64,000 bases of DNA from Bacillota bacterium (GTDB taxonomy: Bacteria > Bacillota > Bacilli > Paenibacillales > NBRC-103111): the NCBI GenBank assembly GCA_023388055.1, contig JAEWGW010000025.1, forward strand, positions 310,001 through 374,000, read 5' to 3'. Made by a program: the position numbers and the translations under genes. The notes beneath the pieces are model-generated. The model worked only from the letters and a program-made list of their open reading frames with translations, had not been told where the DNA came from and made no database searches. Below, one piece after another: positions 17,901 through 24,156 of the stretch. Within the stretch, counting starts at the first letter, position 1, and each line of letters begins with the position of its first letter.

Positions 17901-19688
17901 CGGTACAATGAGTTCAGCATCAGTATTCAAGCCGGTTTGCTGTATTCGGTAATGGCGCTCAGTGGCACATCGTATGCATCCGTTAGTGGGCAGCCCTTGC
18001 CTGAGCTTCCGTTGACCACGCCGGTCATCGGGGATTATGTGACCGGGATGGTGACAGTCTTTGCCGAACCCCAGGGGGCAGTCAGCACCATGGATTATCG
18101 GGTGGACGGGTCGTATCAGCCTATGACGGGCTCCGGCGGGGTTTATACAGCCCAGTACGATACTTCCTCATTGGCTCCGTATACGAATAAGCGTGCTTAT
18201 GTGCGGGGAACGGCTGCGGACGGACGCTCTACCTACAGTGCCTCCCACTTTACCATTGCGCCGCCGTTGCCTGATCCGGGACATCCGCTTTTGTACGATA
18301 ATTTCTCCGGGCAGGGCACCTGGGGAGGCGGAGGTTTGGACTGGGTGAACTGGTACAACCAGGATGGCGGTTCGGGTGTCTATGCGGATGGGACGGAGGA
18401 TGGGCGGAGCATCGGCCGGTTCACCCATAACTCCGCTTCTACCAAGTCACAAGCCAAGTTTGAGCCGTGGAAGGATAAGGTGGACTTGTCCGGCTACCGT
18501 TATCTCACTGTGGTGATGAAGAATCCGGGCTACGACGGCATGCGGGTAAAAATAACCGGCTCCGGGGGATATATTGCGGTGCCCACGGAATGGACCACCT
18601 TCAACTTCGATTTGGACGCCTCCGGCACGCTGGACAAAAAAGCGGTCCATCTGGAGGTATGGCTGAAGGAAACCACGGCGGTTCCGGGCGAGCTGTGGAT
18701 CGATGAGATTTACGCGTCCAACCAGCCCTCCGGCACAGCGCCGGTATTAAGCGGTACAGGTGTCAACACTGCGGCGGGGGATACAGATACCCTGTTCACC
18801 TTCAGCGCGGACTATCAGGATGCGGACAACCAGAAGCCCTTCCGGGTGCAGGTGGTGATTGACGGTGTGATCCGGGATATGGCGGAGCTGAATACGGCGG
18901 ATACGGTGCATACGGATGGCAAAAGGTACACCTACAGCACCAGACTGGGGCTGGGCACCCACTCGTATTATTTCCGCACCACGGACAATACGTCGGCAGT
19001 GGTGGCCACCCCTGTGGTGACCGGGCCTGTGGTAACCGCAGCGTTGCCGCCGGGACCGATTCTGCTGGAAGCTGAGAGTTTGGCCGTTGCCGCCGTATCG
19101 GCAGGGGATGCCCATACGCTGCGAACGGACACCAAGCTGAGCGGTGGTCAAGGCACTAATCTGGCGGCCAACGCGGTTGGAGATTTTGTGGAATACCGCT
19201 GGAGCCCTGCCGGGGCAGCGGCGCTGCGGAGCGTCGTCAGTGCTGCTGTGTATGGTGCGGAAGCGGTGACGGGGTTGGTGTATGGCGGTTATGCCGGTTA
19301 TACCAGGTATCCCGATATTGGTGCGGAGCTTCTGCCGGATGACAGTGGCAGGGCTGGTTTTACCGTCACCGGCAGCGTCTACGGACCGGATCTGGCAGCT
19401 GCAGCAGCAGCGTTGACTGCAAGCGGCAAGCTGTACAATGTGAAGGTTGGGGTGATGAAGAATAACGACCGCGGCATCTATCAGCTGTCCGTCAACGGCG
19501 TGAATCAGGGTGTGCCCATGGATCTGTACGACTTGCCCACAGCAGCGGTCTACCAGGAAATCGATCTGGGAGATGTTGTGTTCCCGGCAGGAGGGGAACT
19601 GGTGCTGCGCTTCACCAGCACAGGCAAAAACCCCTCTAGCAAAGGCTACCGGCTGGTGCTGGACTATGTACGGTTGACGCCGAAGTAA
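14994..19688 (+). CDS. Secreted multidomain glycoside hydrolase family 9 cellulase
   Basis: 1564 residues, with a signal peptide in the first 35. Modules in order: a carbohydrate-binding-like module (about 45-197, VYDDFSNGG...WANWYNQ, FEPQHDN, WTTFNFDLDQ); an Ig-like strand region (to about 300); a second beta-sandwich (about 305-445); the GH9 N-terminal Ig-like domain (INVSQAGYG...); the GH9 catalytic domain (about 540-985) with DAGDYGKY near residue 597 and the acid in RYNEFSISIQAG near 972; an Ig-like segment; a second copy of the first binding module (about 1100-1240); its Ig-like partner; and a C-terminal beta-sandwich (ILLEAESLAVAAVS to the end). It should cleave beta-1,4-glucans (cellulose, mixed-linkage glucan or xyloglucan) outside the cell. 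GGAGG precedes the ATG by 8 bases. A perfect cre site lies upstream. Confidence 0.9.
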   Translation: MFVLFLPGSRNRMGRRVMPLLLALVLLLSAPLMAMGAVAPLPGPNTPMVYDDFSNGGTFKQNWANWYNQAGGTGTYSKVTADSRAVGKFTQTPATASSWAKFEPQHDNGNFYGYRYITFVMKNPGYEGARIRIGITDGTNSYNLSGDWITVPQDWTTFNFDLDQFPVLNRKSIHFSIWLRQTGGQYGEILIDEIKGTSPAEGQPAALSNTGVDQNSGDENTRFTFRATYTDPDNDAPFAVQLVLDDTTVIAMDEVERGDFQYADGKDYILATKLPAGTHTYAIRATDAHNDPAVWTGQPITVANVWQNADVNDNAVGTGTAQFQYAGTGWQYGTAPAGSFGGDQHISPAAGDTATFRFTGTKVQLYGAKAPGYGIAAISIDGGEELTVSAYAASRQEHVLLYTSPELLNGTHTLTVRVTGQKETASSGTAVAVDQVTAVLYTGNLVDSINVSQAGYGAADYKLATVTAVDALTDLSVQIRNGSTAVWSGTLKDEGVIWGKHAYSLDFSSFSQTGESFTIATNGKTSYSFPVRSNLWNSFKDEMTAFYRLQRSTDTRVSYPAGYSDIAPSAKVFHPESFLDDAVAADGTHYDLTGGWFDAGDYGKYGGNQWVTGEIALAYLRHADSPEVNYDNDANGIPDLLDEAIFGSEYLMKFADQMDGAIYNIKNYTDFKHPEKATDNIVGTADDPTLRELCVGGSGKAAGALAATARAINDAIANGRISAAKVAGLQAFSNTISAAAVPFYQFALNWVGPDPGSYVTTGGIPNTLLWAEVELYLLTGAAEYKNAALPRISAIAPGDLRSTNYWDMRPMTLAEFYPVADTAVKAHIKSVLDKQMEYFLTSQDDTPYGVLNEFGNFGVNEPLGSYIGDAIRYNELFPDAGVMQAAMKGLYWIFGNNPWNKSWVSGVGTDHVRYVHTRLDEEARSSTNRGVVVPGAMVAGPNMKDTKNKASISPWYEDRPFPEDDLNQWRYNEFSISIQAGLLYSVMALSGTSYASVSGQPLPELPLTTPVIGDYVTGMVTVFAEPQGAVSTMDYRVDGSYQPMTGSGGVYTAQYDTSSLAPYTNKRAYVRGTAADGRSTYSASHFTIAPPLPDPGHPLLYDNFSGQGTWGGGGLDWVNWYNQDGGSGVYADGTEDGRSIGRFTHNSASTKSQAKFEPWKDKVDLSGYRYLTVVMKNPGYDGMRVKITGSGGYIAVPTEWTTFNFDLDASGTLDKKAVHLEVWLKETTAVPGELWIDEIYASNQPSGTAPVLSGTGVNTAAGDTDTLFTFSADYQDADNQKPFRVQVVIDGVIRDMAELNTADTVHTDGKRYTYSTRLGLGTHSYYFRTTDNTSAVVATPVVTGPVVTAALPPGPILLEAESLAVAAVSAGDAHTLRTDTKLSGGQGTNLAANAVGDFVEYRWSPAGAAALRSVVSAAVYGAEAVTGLVYGGYAGYTRYPDIGAELLPDDSGRAGFTVTGSVYGPDLAAAAAALTASGKLYNVKVGVMKNNDRGIYQLSVNGVNQGVPMDLYDLPTAAVYQEIDLGDVVFPAGGELVLRFTSTGKNPSSKGYRLVLDYVRLTPK

Positions 19689-19703
19689 GCAGGCATGTGG
19701 GAA

Positions 19704-19766
19704 CCCGATGAACCCGATGACCCTGATGAACCTGATGAATCCGATGTATCCGATGTATCCGATGAA
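19704..19766 (+). repeat. 9-bp tandem repeat, seven units
   Basis: Units of the type CCCGATGAA repeat exactly every 9 bases, drifting to CCTGATGAA and TCCGATGTA, starting 15 bases after the GH9 stop. In one frame this spells Asp/Glu/Pro-rich text, but no ribosome binding site or homology supports a gene. The rest of 19689-19895 holds no gene. Confidence 0.75.
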
Positions 19767-19878
19767 TTGCCGAAGCAGTCCCCAAAATCAGCTTGGCCAT
19801 TTACGAAGCTACCATCTTACATCCAGCCTTTGATTCGGACTATATTATTTCAAGGTAGCGTGCTGACCGAAGATCATC

Positions 19879-19946
19879 TATAATATCTCTATGGCGAAGA
19901 ACGCCCTAAGCTAGATTTTATGCTTGGGGTGTTCTTCTTTTATTTT
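19879..19946 (+). terminator. -10 box followed by terminator-like hairpin, directly before the nuclease-HTH gene
   Basis: TATAAT is at 19879-19884. GAAGAACGCCCTAAGC (19896-19911) pairs with GCTTGGGGTGTTCTTC (19922-19937), followed by TTTTATTTT. The hairpin ends about 22 bases before the start at 19969. It could terminate the GH9 transcript or attenuate the downstream gene. The paralogous gene at 9156 carries a similar structure at the same distance. Confidence 0.65.
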
Positions 19947-19968
19947 GTGGAGATGGGGAGTGGATGGA

Positions 19969-20637
19969 ATGGATGCGGTTGAAGCACATCGGGAGTTTAT
20001 CCGGGACCACCTGGAGAAAAGAACAGGGGAGCGGCGGGGGCGTCTGGAGCGGGGGCACAGGGAGGCGGAGACGTTGTTTTGCCGCAATATCTGGTGGCCG
20101 CTGCAGGGACATTTTGAGGGTTTGCATCCGGAATATGAGGTTACGGACTGGCGGGGGTTAAGCTATTTCTGCGACTTTGTCTGGATCACGCCATATCTCA
20201 AGCTGGCTATCGAAATCAAGGGCTTCGGCCCCCATGTGCTGGATATGGACCGGCAAAAATACTGCAATGAGTTGAACCGTGAAACTTTTCTGACGGCGCT
20301 GGGATTCCAGGTGGTAGCCCTGGCCTATGATGATGTTCAGCAGCATCCGGAGCAGTGTATCGCTCTGCTGCGTATGGTGTTGAGCCGGTTTCTACCGAAG
20401 GATGGCCATAGCGGAGGGTTGACGGTGAGGGAGCGGGAGCTGGTCCGCCTGGCTTGTTGCCTCGGAGGCAGGCTGCGGCCCATGGATGCCTCGAAGCAGT
20501 TGGGCCTCAATCACCGGACTGTCGTCCGGACGCTGAAGGTGCTGTGCGAAAGAGGGTTGTTTACGGTCGAAGGAGGGGCGGAGGGCAAACGGGTTGTCCG
20601 CTACCGGCTGCTGCCCCGGGCTGTGAGCTATCTGTAG
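19969..20637 (+). CDS. DUF559/PD-(D/E)XK-like nuclease domain protein with C-terminal helix-turn-helix
   Basis: 222 residues, intact paralogue of the pseudogene at 8487-9156. The N-terminal helix region (RLERGHREAETLFCRNIWWP) precedes a nuclease-like core, CDFVWITPYLKLAIEIKGFGPH, with D and ExK in the order of the PD-(D/E)XK fold, then R-x(n)-L positions as in DUF559/Vsr proteins. The C-terminal third (VRERELVRLACCLGGRLRPMDASKQLGLNHRTVVRTLKVL) is a winged-helix-like DNA-binding segment. The pairing suggests a site-specific DNA-processing or regulatory protein; no substrate is known. I chose the ATG at 19969 because GGGGAG lies 8-10 bases upstream. A terminator-like hairpin sits between the apparent promoter and the gene. 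Confidence 0.65.
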   Translation: MDAVEAHREFIRDHLEKRTGERRGRLERGHREAETLFCRNIWWPLQGHFEGLHPEYEVTDWRGLSYFCDFVWITPYLKLAIEIKGFGPHVLDMDRQKYCNELNRETFLTALGFQVVALAYDDVQQHPEQCIALLRMVLSRFLPKDGHSGGLTVRERELVRLACCLGGRLRPMDASKQLGLNHRTVVRTLKVLCERGLFTVEGGAEGKRVVRYRLLPRAVSYL

Positions 20638-20660
20638 AGTGTAAGTTGTGAGAGGCGTGT

Positions 20661-20939
20661 GTGGAAACGTTGCTAATAGCTCCGTGGCCTTTACGCTTCT
20701 CACCCCTCTCACATATCTTATGCCTCTTACGTATCTCATGCCTCTTACGTATCTACCGAAATGCAAAAGTGCAGTTATTTGTTAGACCAACCTCGATTTT
20801 TACGGTCTATCCTGCAAAAGTGCAGTTATTTTCGTCAGAGAAGCCCCAAAAGGTGCCCGCGGCAGAAAATAGATGCACTTTTGCATTTGAGGCATGCGAG
20901 GGGCGTGTTTCCGTCGAAATAGATGCACTTTTGCATTTA
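20661..20939. repeat. Dyad repeat element, family B, copy 1 (left copy of long direct repeat)
   Basis: It begins GTGGAAACGTTGCTAATAGC and is nearly the same as 22325 onward. Forward units TGCAAAAGTGCAGTTATTT at 20762 and 20813 (51 bp apart) are followed by inverted units AGATGCACTTTTGCAT at 20871 and 20921 (50 bp apart). A weaker inverted unit is at 20978. The rest of 20638-21086 holds no gene that I can support. Confidence 0.85.
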
Positions 20940-21180
20940 GGGGAAGGGGGAGGCGGAATTCGGCACTTCAAGAGACTAGATGCACTCTTGCAGGAGAATT
21001 ATGGATTAAATTGGTAATTGAAGTTTGTAGAGAAAGGGCGAGGAGCAACGAGATAATTCATGCACAGTTTGGAGTGAATGGAATATTATATAGGTTCAAC
21101 TAAAGTTTCTCTTGTATTGGAAAGGAATTCCTACTCGGACATCGAAGTAATAGGGAAACCAAACGAGACGAGTGAAGATC

Positions 21181-21696
21181 ATGGAAATCCAACCAGCAGA
21201 TCAACATGCACTGGAAAAACGACTAAAACAAGAAAAAAACCGTCGGATGTATGAACGTTATCAAACCATCTATTTACATGCCGTCAAGCAGAAGTCGGTT
21301 GATGAAATTGCAGAGATCATTCGTAGAAACCCTGTCACCGTGAACATCTACATCAAGTCCTATCAAGAGAAAGGGCTGGATGGTTTGACCATGGGCGTCT
21401 CCACAGGCGCTCCCGAACAACTGACTTCTGAGCAACACCAACAACTGAAGCAGACCATCGTCACGAAACTTCCGCATGAAGTAGGATTTCCAGCCAAACA
21501 CAATTGGACTCTGGCCTTAGCTTCGGCTTATGTGAAGCGTGAATTTGAACGAAGCTACACCATCGCGGGGATGGCCAAACTCTTACATCGGCTGGATTTG
21601 CGGTTTACCAAACCGACATATACCTTGGAAGCAGCGGATGAAGCCAAGCAAAAGGAGTTTGTCGATGAACGGTTTCCCCAGTTAAAAAAAGACTGA
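21181..21696 (+). CDS. IS630 transposase, N-terminal part (OrfA)
   Basis: 171 residues. It carries the DNA-binding half of the transposase: two helix-turn-helix regions (KSVDEIAEIIRRNPVTVNIYI and a later one around YTIAGMAKLLHRL) and the linker TGAPEQLTSEQHQQL. It ends at QLKKD-stop. Seven A (21684-21690) followed by G occur just before the stop. A -1 slip there reads on as QLKKRLMTDEIDHLLFEDE, giving a full transposase of about 365 residues with OrfB. I chose the ATG at 21181; the GTG at 21172 is an alternative. Confidence 0.85.
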   Translation: MEIQPADQHALEKRLKQEKNRRMYERYQTIYLHAVKQKSVDEIAEIIRRNPVTVNIYIKSYQEKGLDGLTMGVSTGAPEQLTSEQHQQLKQTIVTKLPHEVGFPAKHNWTLALASAYVKREFERSYTIAGMAKLLHRLDLRFTKPTYTLEAADEAKQKEFVDERFPQLKKD

Positions 21697-22268
21697 TGAC
21701 CGACGAAATCGATCATTTGCTGTTTGAAGATGAATGCATGATTCGGGACTACCAAGCCTTACAGCGAACCTGGTTCGAGAAAGGCAAGCAACGGATCATT
21801 CCTACCACGGGCAAACACCGCGGCGTGAAATTGCTGGGAACGGTCGATTACGTAACCGGTGAAATCGTGTGGCAAGAAGACGAGCAGTACACCGCCGAAA
21901 CCTTTTTGACTTTTCTAAAGAAAATCGTCGCCCAATACCCCAAAGGCAGGATCGTGATGGTGCTGGACAATGCACGGATTCATCACGCCAAACTGCTGAA
22001 ACCTTATCTGGAAGAGCAGAAAGACCGGTTAGAATTGGCCTTCTTGCCCCCATATAGCCCGAAATTTAACGTAGTGGAAGGCTTATGGAAATGGCTGAAA
22101 GCGGATGTCATCAACAATGTGTTTTATCATACAGTGGCTGAGATTCGTAAGAACGTGAAGGACTTTATGGACGAAATCGCCAAAGACAAATGGGCTATCA
22201 TTGACCGTCTTTGCGTCCGCTTGGAATCTTCTTTACGCAAAGCCATCAAACCTAGAATCATTAGTTGA
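21696..22268 (+). CDS. IS630 transposase, DDE catalytic part (OrfB)
   Basis: 190 residues if started at the ATG at 21696, which overlaps the OrfA stop by one base. It holds the RNase H-like catalytic core: first Asp in HLLFEDECMIRDYQ, second in MVLDNARIHHAK, and the Glu in FNVVEGLWKWLK, with LAFLPPYSP between. The product is probably made as a fusion with OrfA by -1 frameshifting on the A7G run, although coupled reinitiation at TGATGA is possible. All three acidic residues are intact, so the element may be active. Confidence 0.85.
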   Translation: MTDEIDHLLFEDECMIRDYQALQRTWFEKGKQRIIPTTGKHRGVKLLGTVDYVTGEIVWQEDEQYTAETFLTFLKKIVAQYPKGRIVMVLDNARIHHAKLLKPYLEEQKDRLELAFLPPYSPKFNVVEGLWKWLKADVINNVFYHTVAEIRKNVKDFMDEIAKDKWAIIDRLCVRLESSLRKAIKPRIIS

Positions 22269-22324
22269 ATTTATATAGTTTGATTAGTTTAGAGCGGGTT
22301 AGCGGGTTGGGTGGGGATGCACAT

Positions 22325-22675
22325 GTGGGAAACGTTGCTAATAGCTCCGTGGCCTTTACGCTTCTCACCCCTCTCACGCCTCTCATGCCTCTACCGAAAT
22401 GCAAAAGTGCAGTTATTTGTTAGTCAAACCTTGATTTTTACGGTCTATCCTGCAAAAGTGCAGTTATTTTCGTCGGATGAGCCCCAAATGGTGCCCGCGG
22501 CAGAAAATAGATGCACTTTTGCATTTGAGGCATGCGAGCGGCGTGTTTTCGTCGAAATAGATGCACTTTTGCATTTGAGGCATGCGAGGGGCGTGTTTCC
22601 GTGGAAATAGATGCACTTTTGCATTTGAGGCACGAGAGCGGCGTGTTTCCGTCGATAAAGATGCACTTTTGGTGT
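22325..22675. repeat. Dyad repeat element, family B, copy 2 with expanded 50-bp array (right copy of long direct repeat)
   Basis: It begins GTGGGAAACGTTGCTAATAG, matching 20661 onward for about 280 bp with few differences. Forward units lie at 22400 and 22451. Inverted units AGATGCACTTTTG lie at 22509, 22559, 22609 and 22659, exactly 50 bp apart. The inverted half has thus been amplified from two to four units compared with copy 1. Fifty is not a multiple of three, so the array is non-coding. Nothing else is seen in 22278-22713. Confidence 0.88.
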
Positions 22676-22713
22676 CGGGAGAAGGCAGGTGCACGGTGGC
22701 CGTGGTAAAACCA

Positions 22714-22760
22714 GAAAAAGCAGAGTCTCCGCCGCCATTACGCGGCCAAGCTCTGCTTTT
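22714..22760 (-). terminator. Intrinsic terminator of the VanY-type gene
   Basis: Read on the minus strand, AAAAGCAGAG and CTCTGCTTTTT form a stem around a GC-rich loop and end in a T-tract. It lies about 30 bases past the stop of the carboxypeptidase gene. Confidence 0.8.
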
Positions 22761-22790
22761 GATTTACTTACCAGACGCCGCCCGTGCCGC

Positions 22791-23885
22791 TTACCCGTTA
22801 ACAGGCACAGCGTTCCGGAAATACTCCTCCAGCGTCCAGCGGTTCTCATACACCACCTTGGCGATATCTACGCCTACATAGCGGATATGCCACGGCTCGT
22901 AGCTGTACCCGGTGATGCTTTCCTTACCCTTGGGATAACGGATGATAAAGCCCGTTTCATGGGCGTGCTCTGCCAGCCACTTGCCCTCCTTGGTAGTGCC
23001 GAAAACCTCCTCCAGCCCAAATTTGGCACTTTGGCTGGACACATCGATGGCCAGTCCCGTCTGATGCTCGCTGAAGCCGGGGCGCGCGCTGACCTTATCC
23101 GCCTCCGCCTGACCCTGGGTTTTCACATTGTTGTTGTACACACTCACCTGGGTGGCCCGGGAGCGGTAGCCGGATACGCCGTACAGCTTGATGCCGTCGG
23201 CAGAGGCTTGTTTGAACAGTTTCTCCAGCGCCAACGCAGCCTCCTTGCGGAGCATGCGTTTGTCGGCTTTGCCGCTGAAGGAAAAGTCCACATTGGGCTC
23301 CGTCAGATCCGTCGGCTCATAGCTGTCCGGCAATCCCCGTTCCTTGTTGATCACCACGGCAATATCGGTTTCGTTGGTCACGATATTTTTGCCGGAAACG
23401 GTTTTGACCGTGTCCTCCAGGGCATATTTTATGGTAACGCCAACCGTTGCCTTTTTCCCCTGGTAATCGGCACTGATAACCGCGCGCGAGCCGGTGACCC
23501 CCTTGGGTCCAGGCTTTACCACCCCGCTGGCGTCAACGGCAACCAGCTCGGGTTTGTCCGACGTATAGACGATGGCTTTCGCATCGGGAATGGCTGTTTT
23601 TTCTTTTTTGGTGTTGAGTCCGGTTAGCGCCAACCGTAACGTTTGTCCCGGCGCCACAGTTATCTCTGCCGCGTCAAAGGCAATCGATTGGACGCTGCCG
23701 TTTTTGCCTGCGGCGGGTGACGGAGACGCATTGGCGGGTGCCGCGGCAGACCCGGCAGGTGATGCGGCCGGCGCCGAAGACGAGAGCCCTGCTTTGTCGC
23801 CGCCGCAGCCGCTTAAAACCACGCTTCCGGCCAACAAAGAGCCGAAGAGGCAGACGACAAGCTTTTTCTTCGAAATAGATGACAT
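22791..23885 (-). CDS. D-Ala-D-Ala carboxypeptidase lipoprotein, VanY-type (peptidase M15B)
   Basis: 364 residues. A lipoprotein signal peptide has lipobox LSGC near residue 26, then a Ser/Ala/Pro linker. About residues 70-160 form a bacterial Ig-like (Big_2-type) domain (AEITVAPGQTLRLALTG, VVKPGPKGVTGS). The C-terminal M15B peptidase has SGYRSRATQ, the zinc motif SEHQTGLAIDV, EGKWLAEHAHETGF and EPWHIRYVG, which covers the His/Asp/His ligands and catalytic Glu. It trims the terminal D-Ala from peptidoglycan stem peptides at the outer membrane face. AAGGAGG lies 6 bases before the ATG. The gene stands alone, with its own promoter and terminator, divergent from the DUF2334 gene. Confidence 0.9.
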   Translation of the reverse strand: MSSISKKKLVVCLFGSLLAGSVVLSGCGGDKAGLSSSAPAASPAGSAAAPANASPSPAAGKNGSVQSIAFDAAEITVAPGQTLRLALTGLNTKKEKTAIPDAKAIVYTSDKPELVAVDASGVVKPGPKGVTGSRAVISADYQGKKATVGVTIKYALEDTVKTVSGKNIVTNETDIAVVINKERGLPDSYEPTDLTEPNVDFSFSGKADKRMLRKEAALALEKLFKQASADGIKLYGVSGYRSRATQVSVYNNNVKTQGQAEADKVSARPGFSEHQTGLAIDVSSQSAKFGLEEVFGTTKEGKWLAEHAHETGFIIRYPKGKESITGYSYEPWHIRYVGVDIAKVVYENRWTLEEYFRNAVPVNG

Positions 23886-23947
23886 GAGTTCCTCCTTGCC
23901 CCTGCCAAAAGCTGCACAGGGAATGCTTGGTTCGAAAGAGCAACCCT

Positions 23948-23976
23948 ATTATAGCACTCTAGCGGATCAATGCCTA
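23948..23976 (-). promoter_or_regulatory. Sigma-A-type promoter for the VanY-type gene
   Basis: On the minus strand TAGGCA (-35, 23971-23976) and TATAAT (-10, 23948-23953) are separated by 17 bases, about 60 bases upstream of the start codon. Confidence 0.5.
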
Positions 23977-24105
23977 ACTCTCCTTTTTTCAGGAGGGAAC
24001 CAGCTCGGTACATAATTGTGAAAAAATCACGAAGTTTTCAATAAAAAGATACGGCAATTTGTCGAAACAAGTGTTAATCTTATAGAGATCACAATGGAAT
24101 CAGGA

Positions 24106-24126
24106 TATAATATGTAAGCGTTTTAC
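24106..24126 (+). promoter_or_regulatory. -10 box with adjoining cre-like sequence before the DUF2334 gene
   Basis: TATAAT at 24106-24111 is followed directly by TGTAAGCGTTTTAC (24113-24126), which matches the cre consensus at 12 of 14 positions. No good -35 is visible. The cre-like match is imperfect at its right end. Confidence 0.35.
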
Positions 24127-24156
24127 GATAAAATCGCCCGCAGGAGGGTGTTCATC

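Larger units (their letters stand above)
21087..22277 (+). mobile_element. IS630-family insertion sequence, apparently complete
   Basis: The left end TATATAGGTTCAACTAA (21087) and the right end, read inward as TATATAAATTCAACTAA (to 22277), form imperfect terminal inverted repeats around a transposase. IS630 elements insert at TA and duplicate it; the TATATA at both ends fits this, so the exact boundary is uncertain by a few bases. The element is about 1.2 kb, normal for the family. Base composition is lower in GC than the flanks, consistent with transfer. Confidence 0.85.

Noticed and set aside
19695..19883. A 62-codon Asp/Glu/Pro-rich ORF after the GH9 gene
   Set aside because: Its text comes from a 9-bp tandem repeat, it has no ribosome binding site, and it runs into the next gene's promoter.
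22509..22675. 50-bp periodic repeats as a possible CRISPR array
   Set aside because: The sequence between repeated cores is itself conserved rather than unique spacers, units occur in both orientations, and no cas genes are near.
20661..22675. Composite transposon formed by the direct repeats around the IS630
   Set aside because: The flanking repeats contain no transposase or terminal inverted repeats of an IS and belong to a non-coding repeat family found elsewhere in the window.
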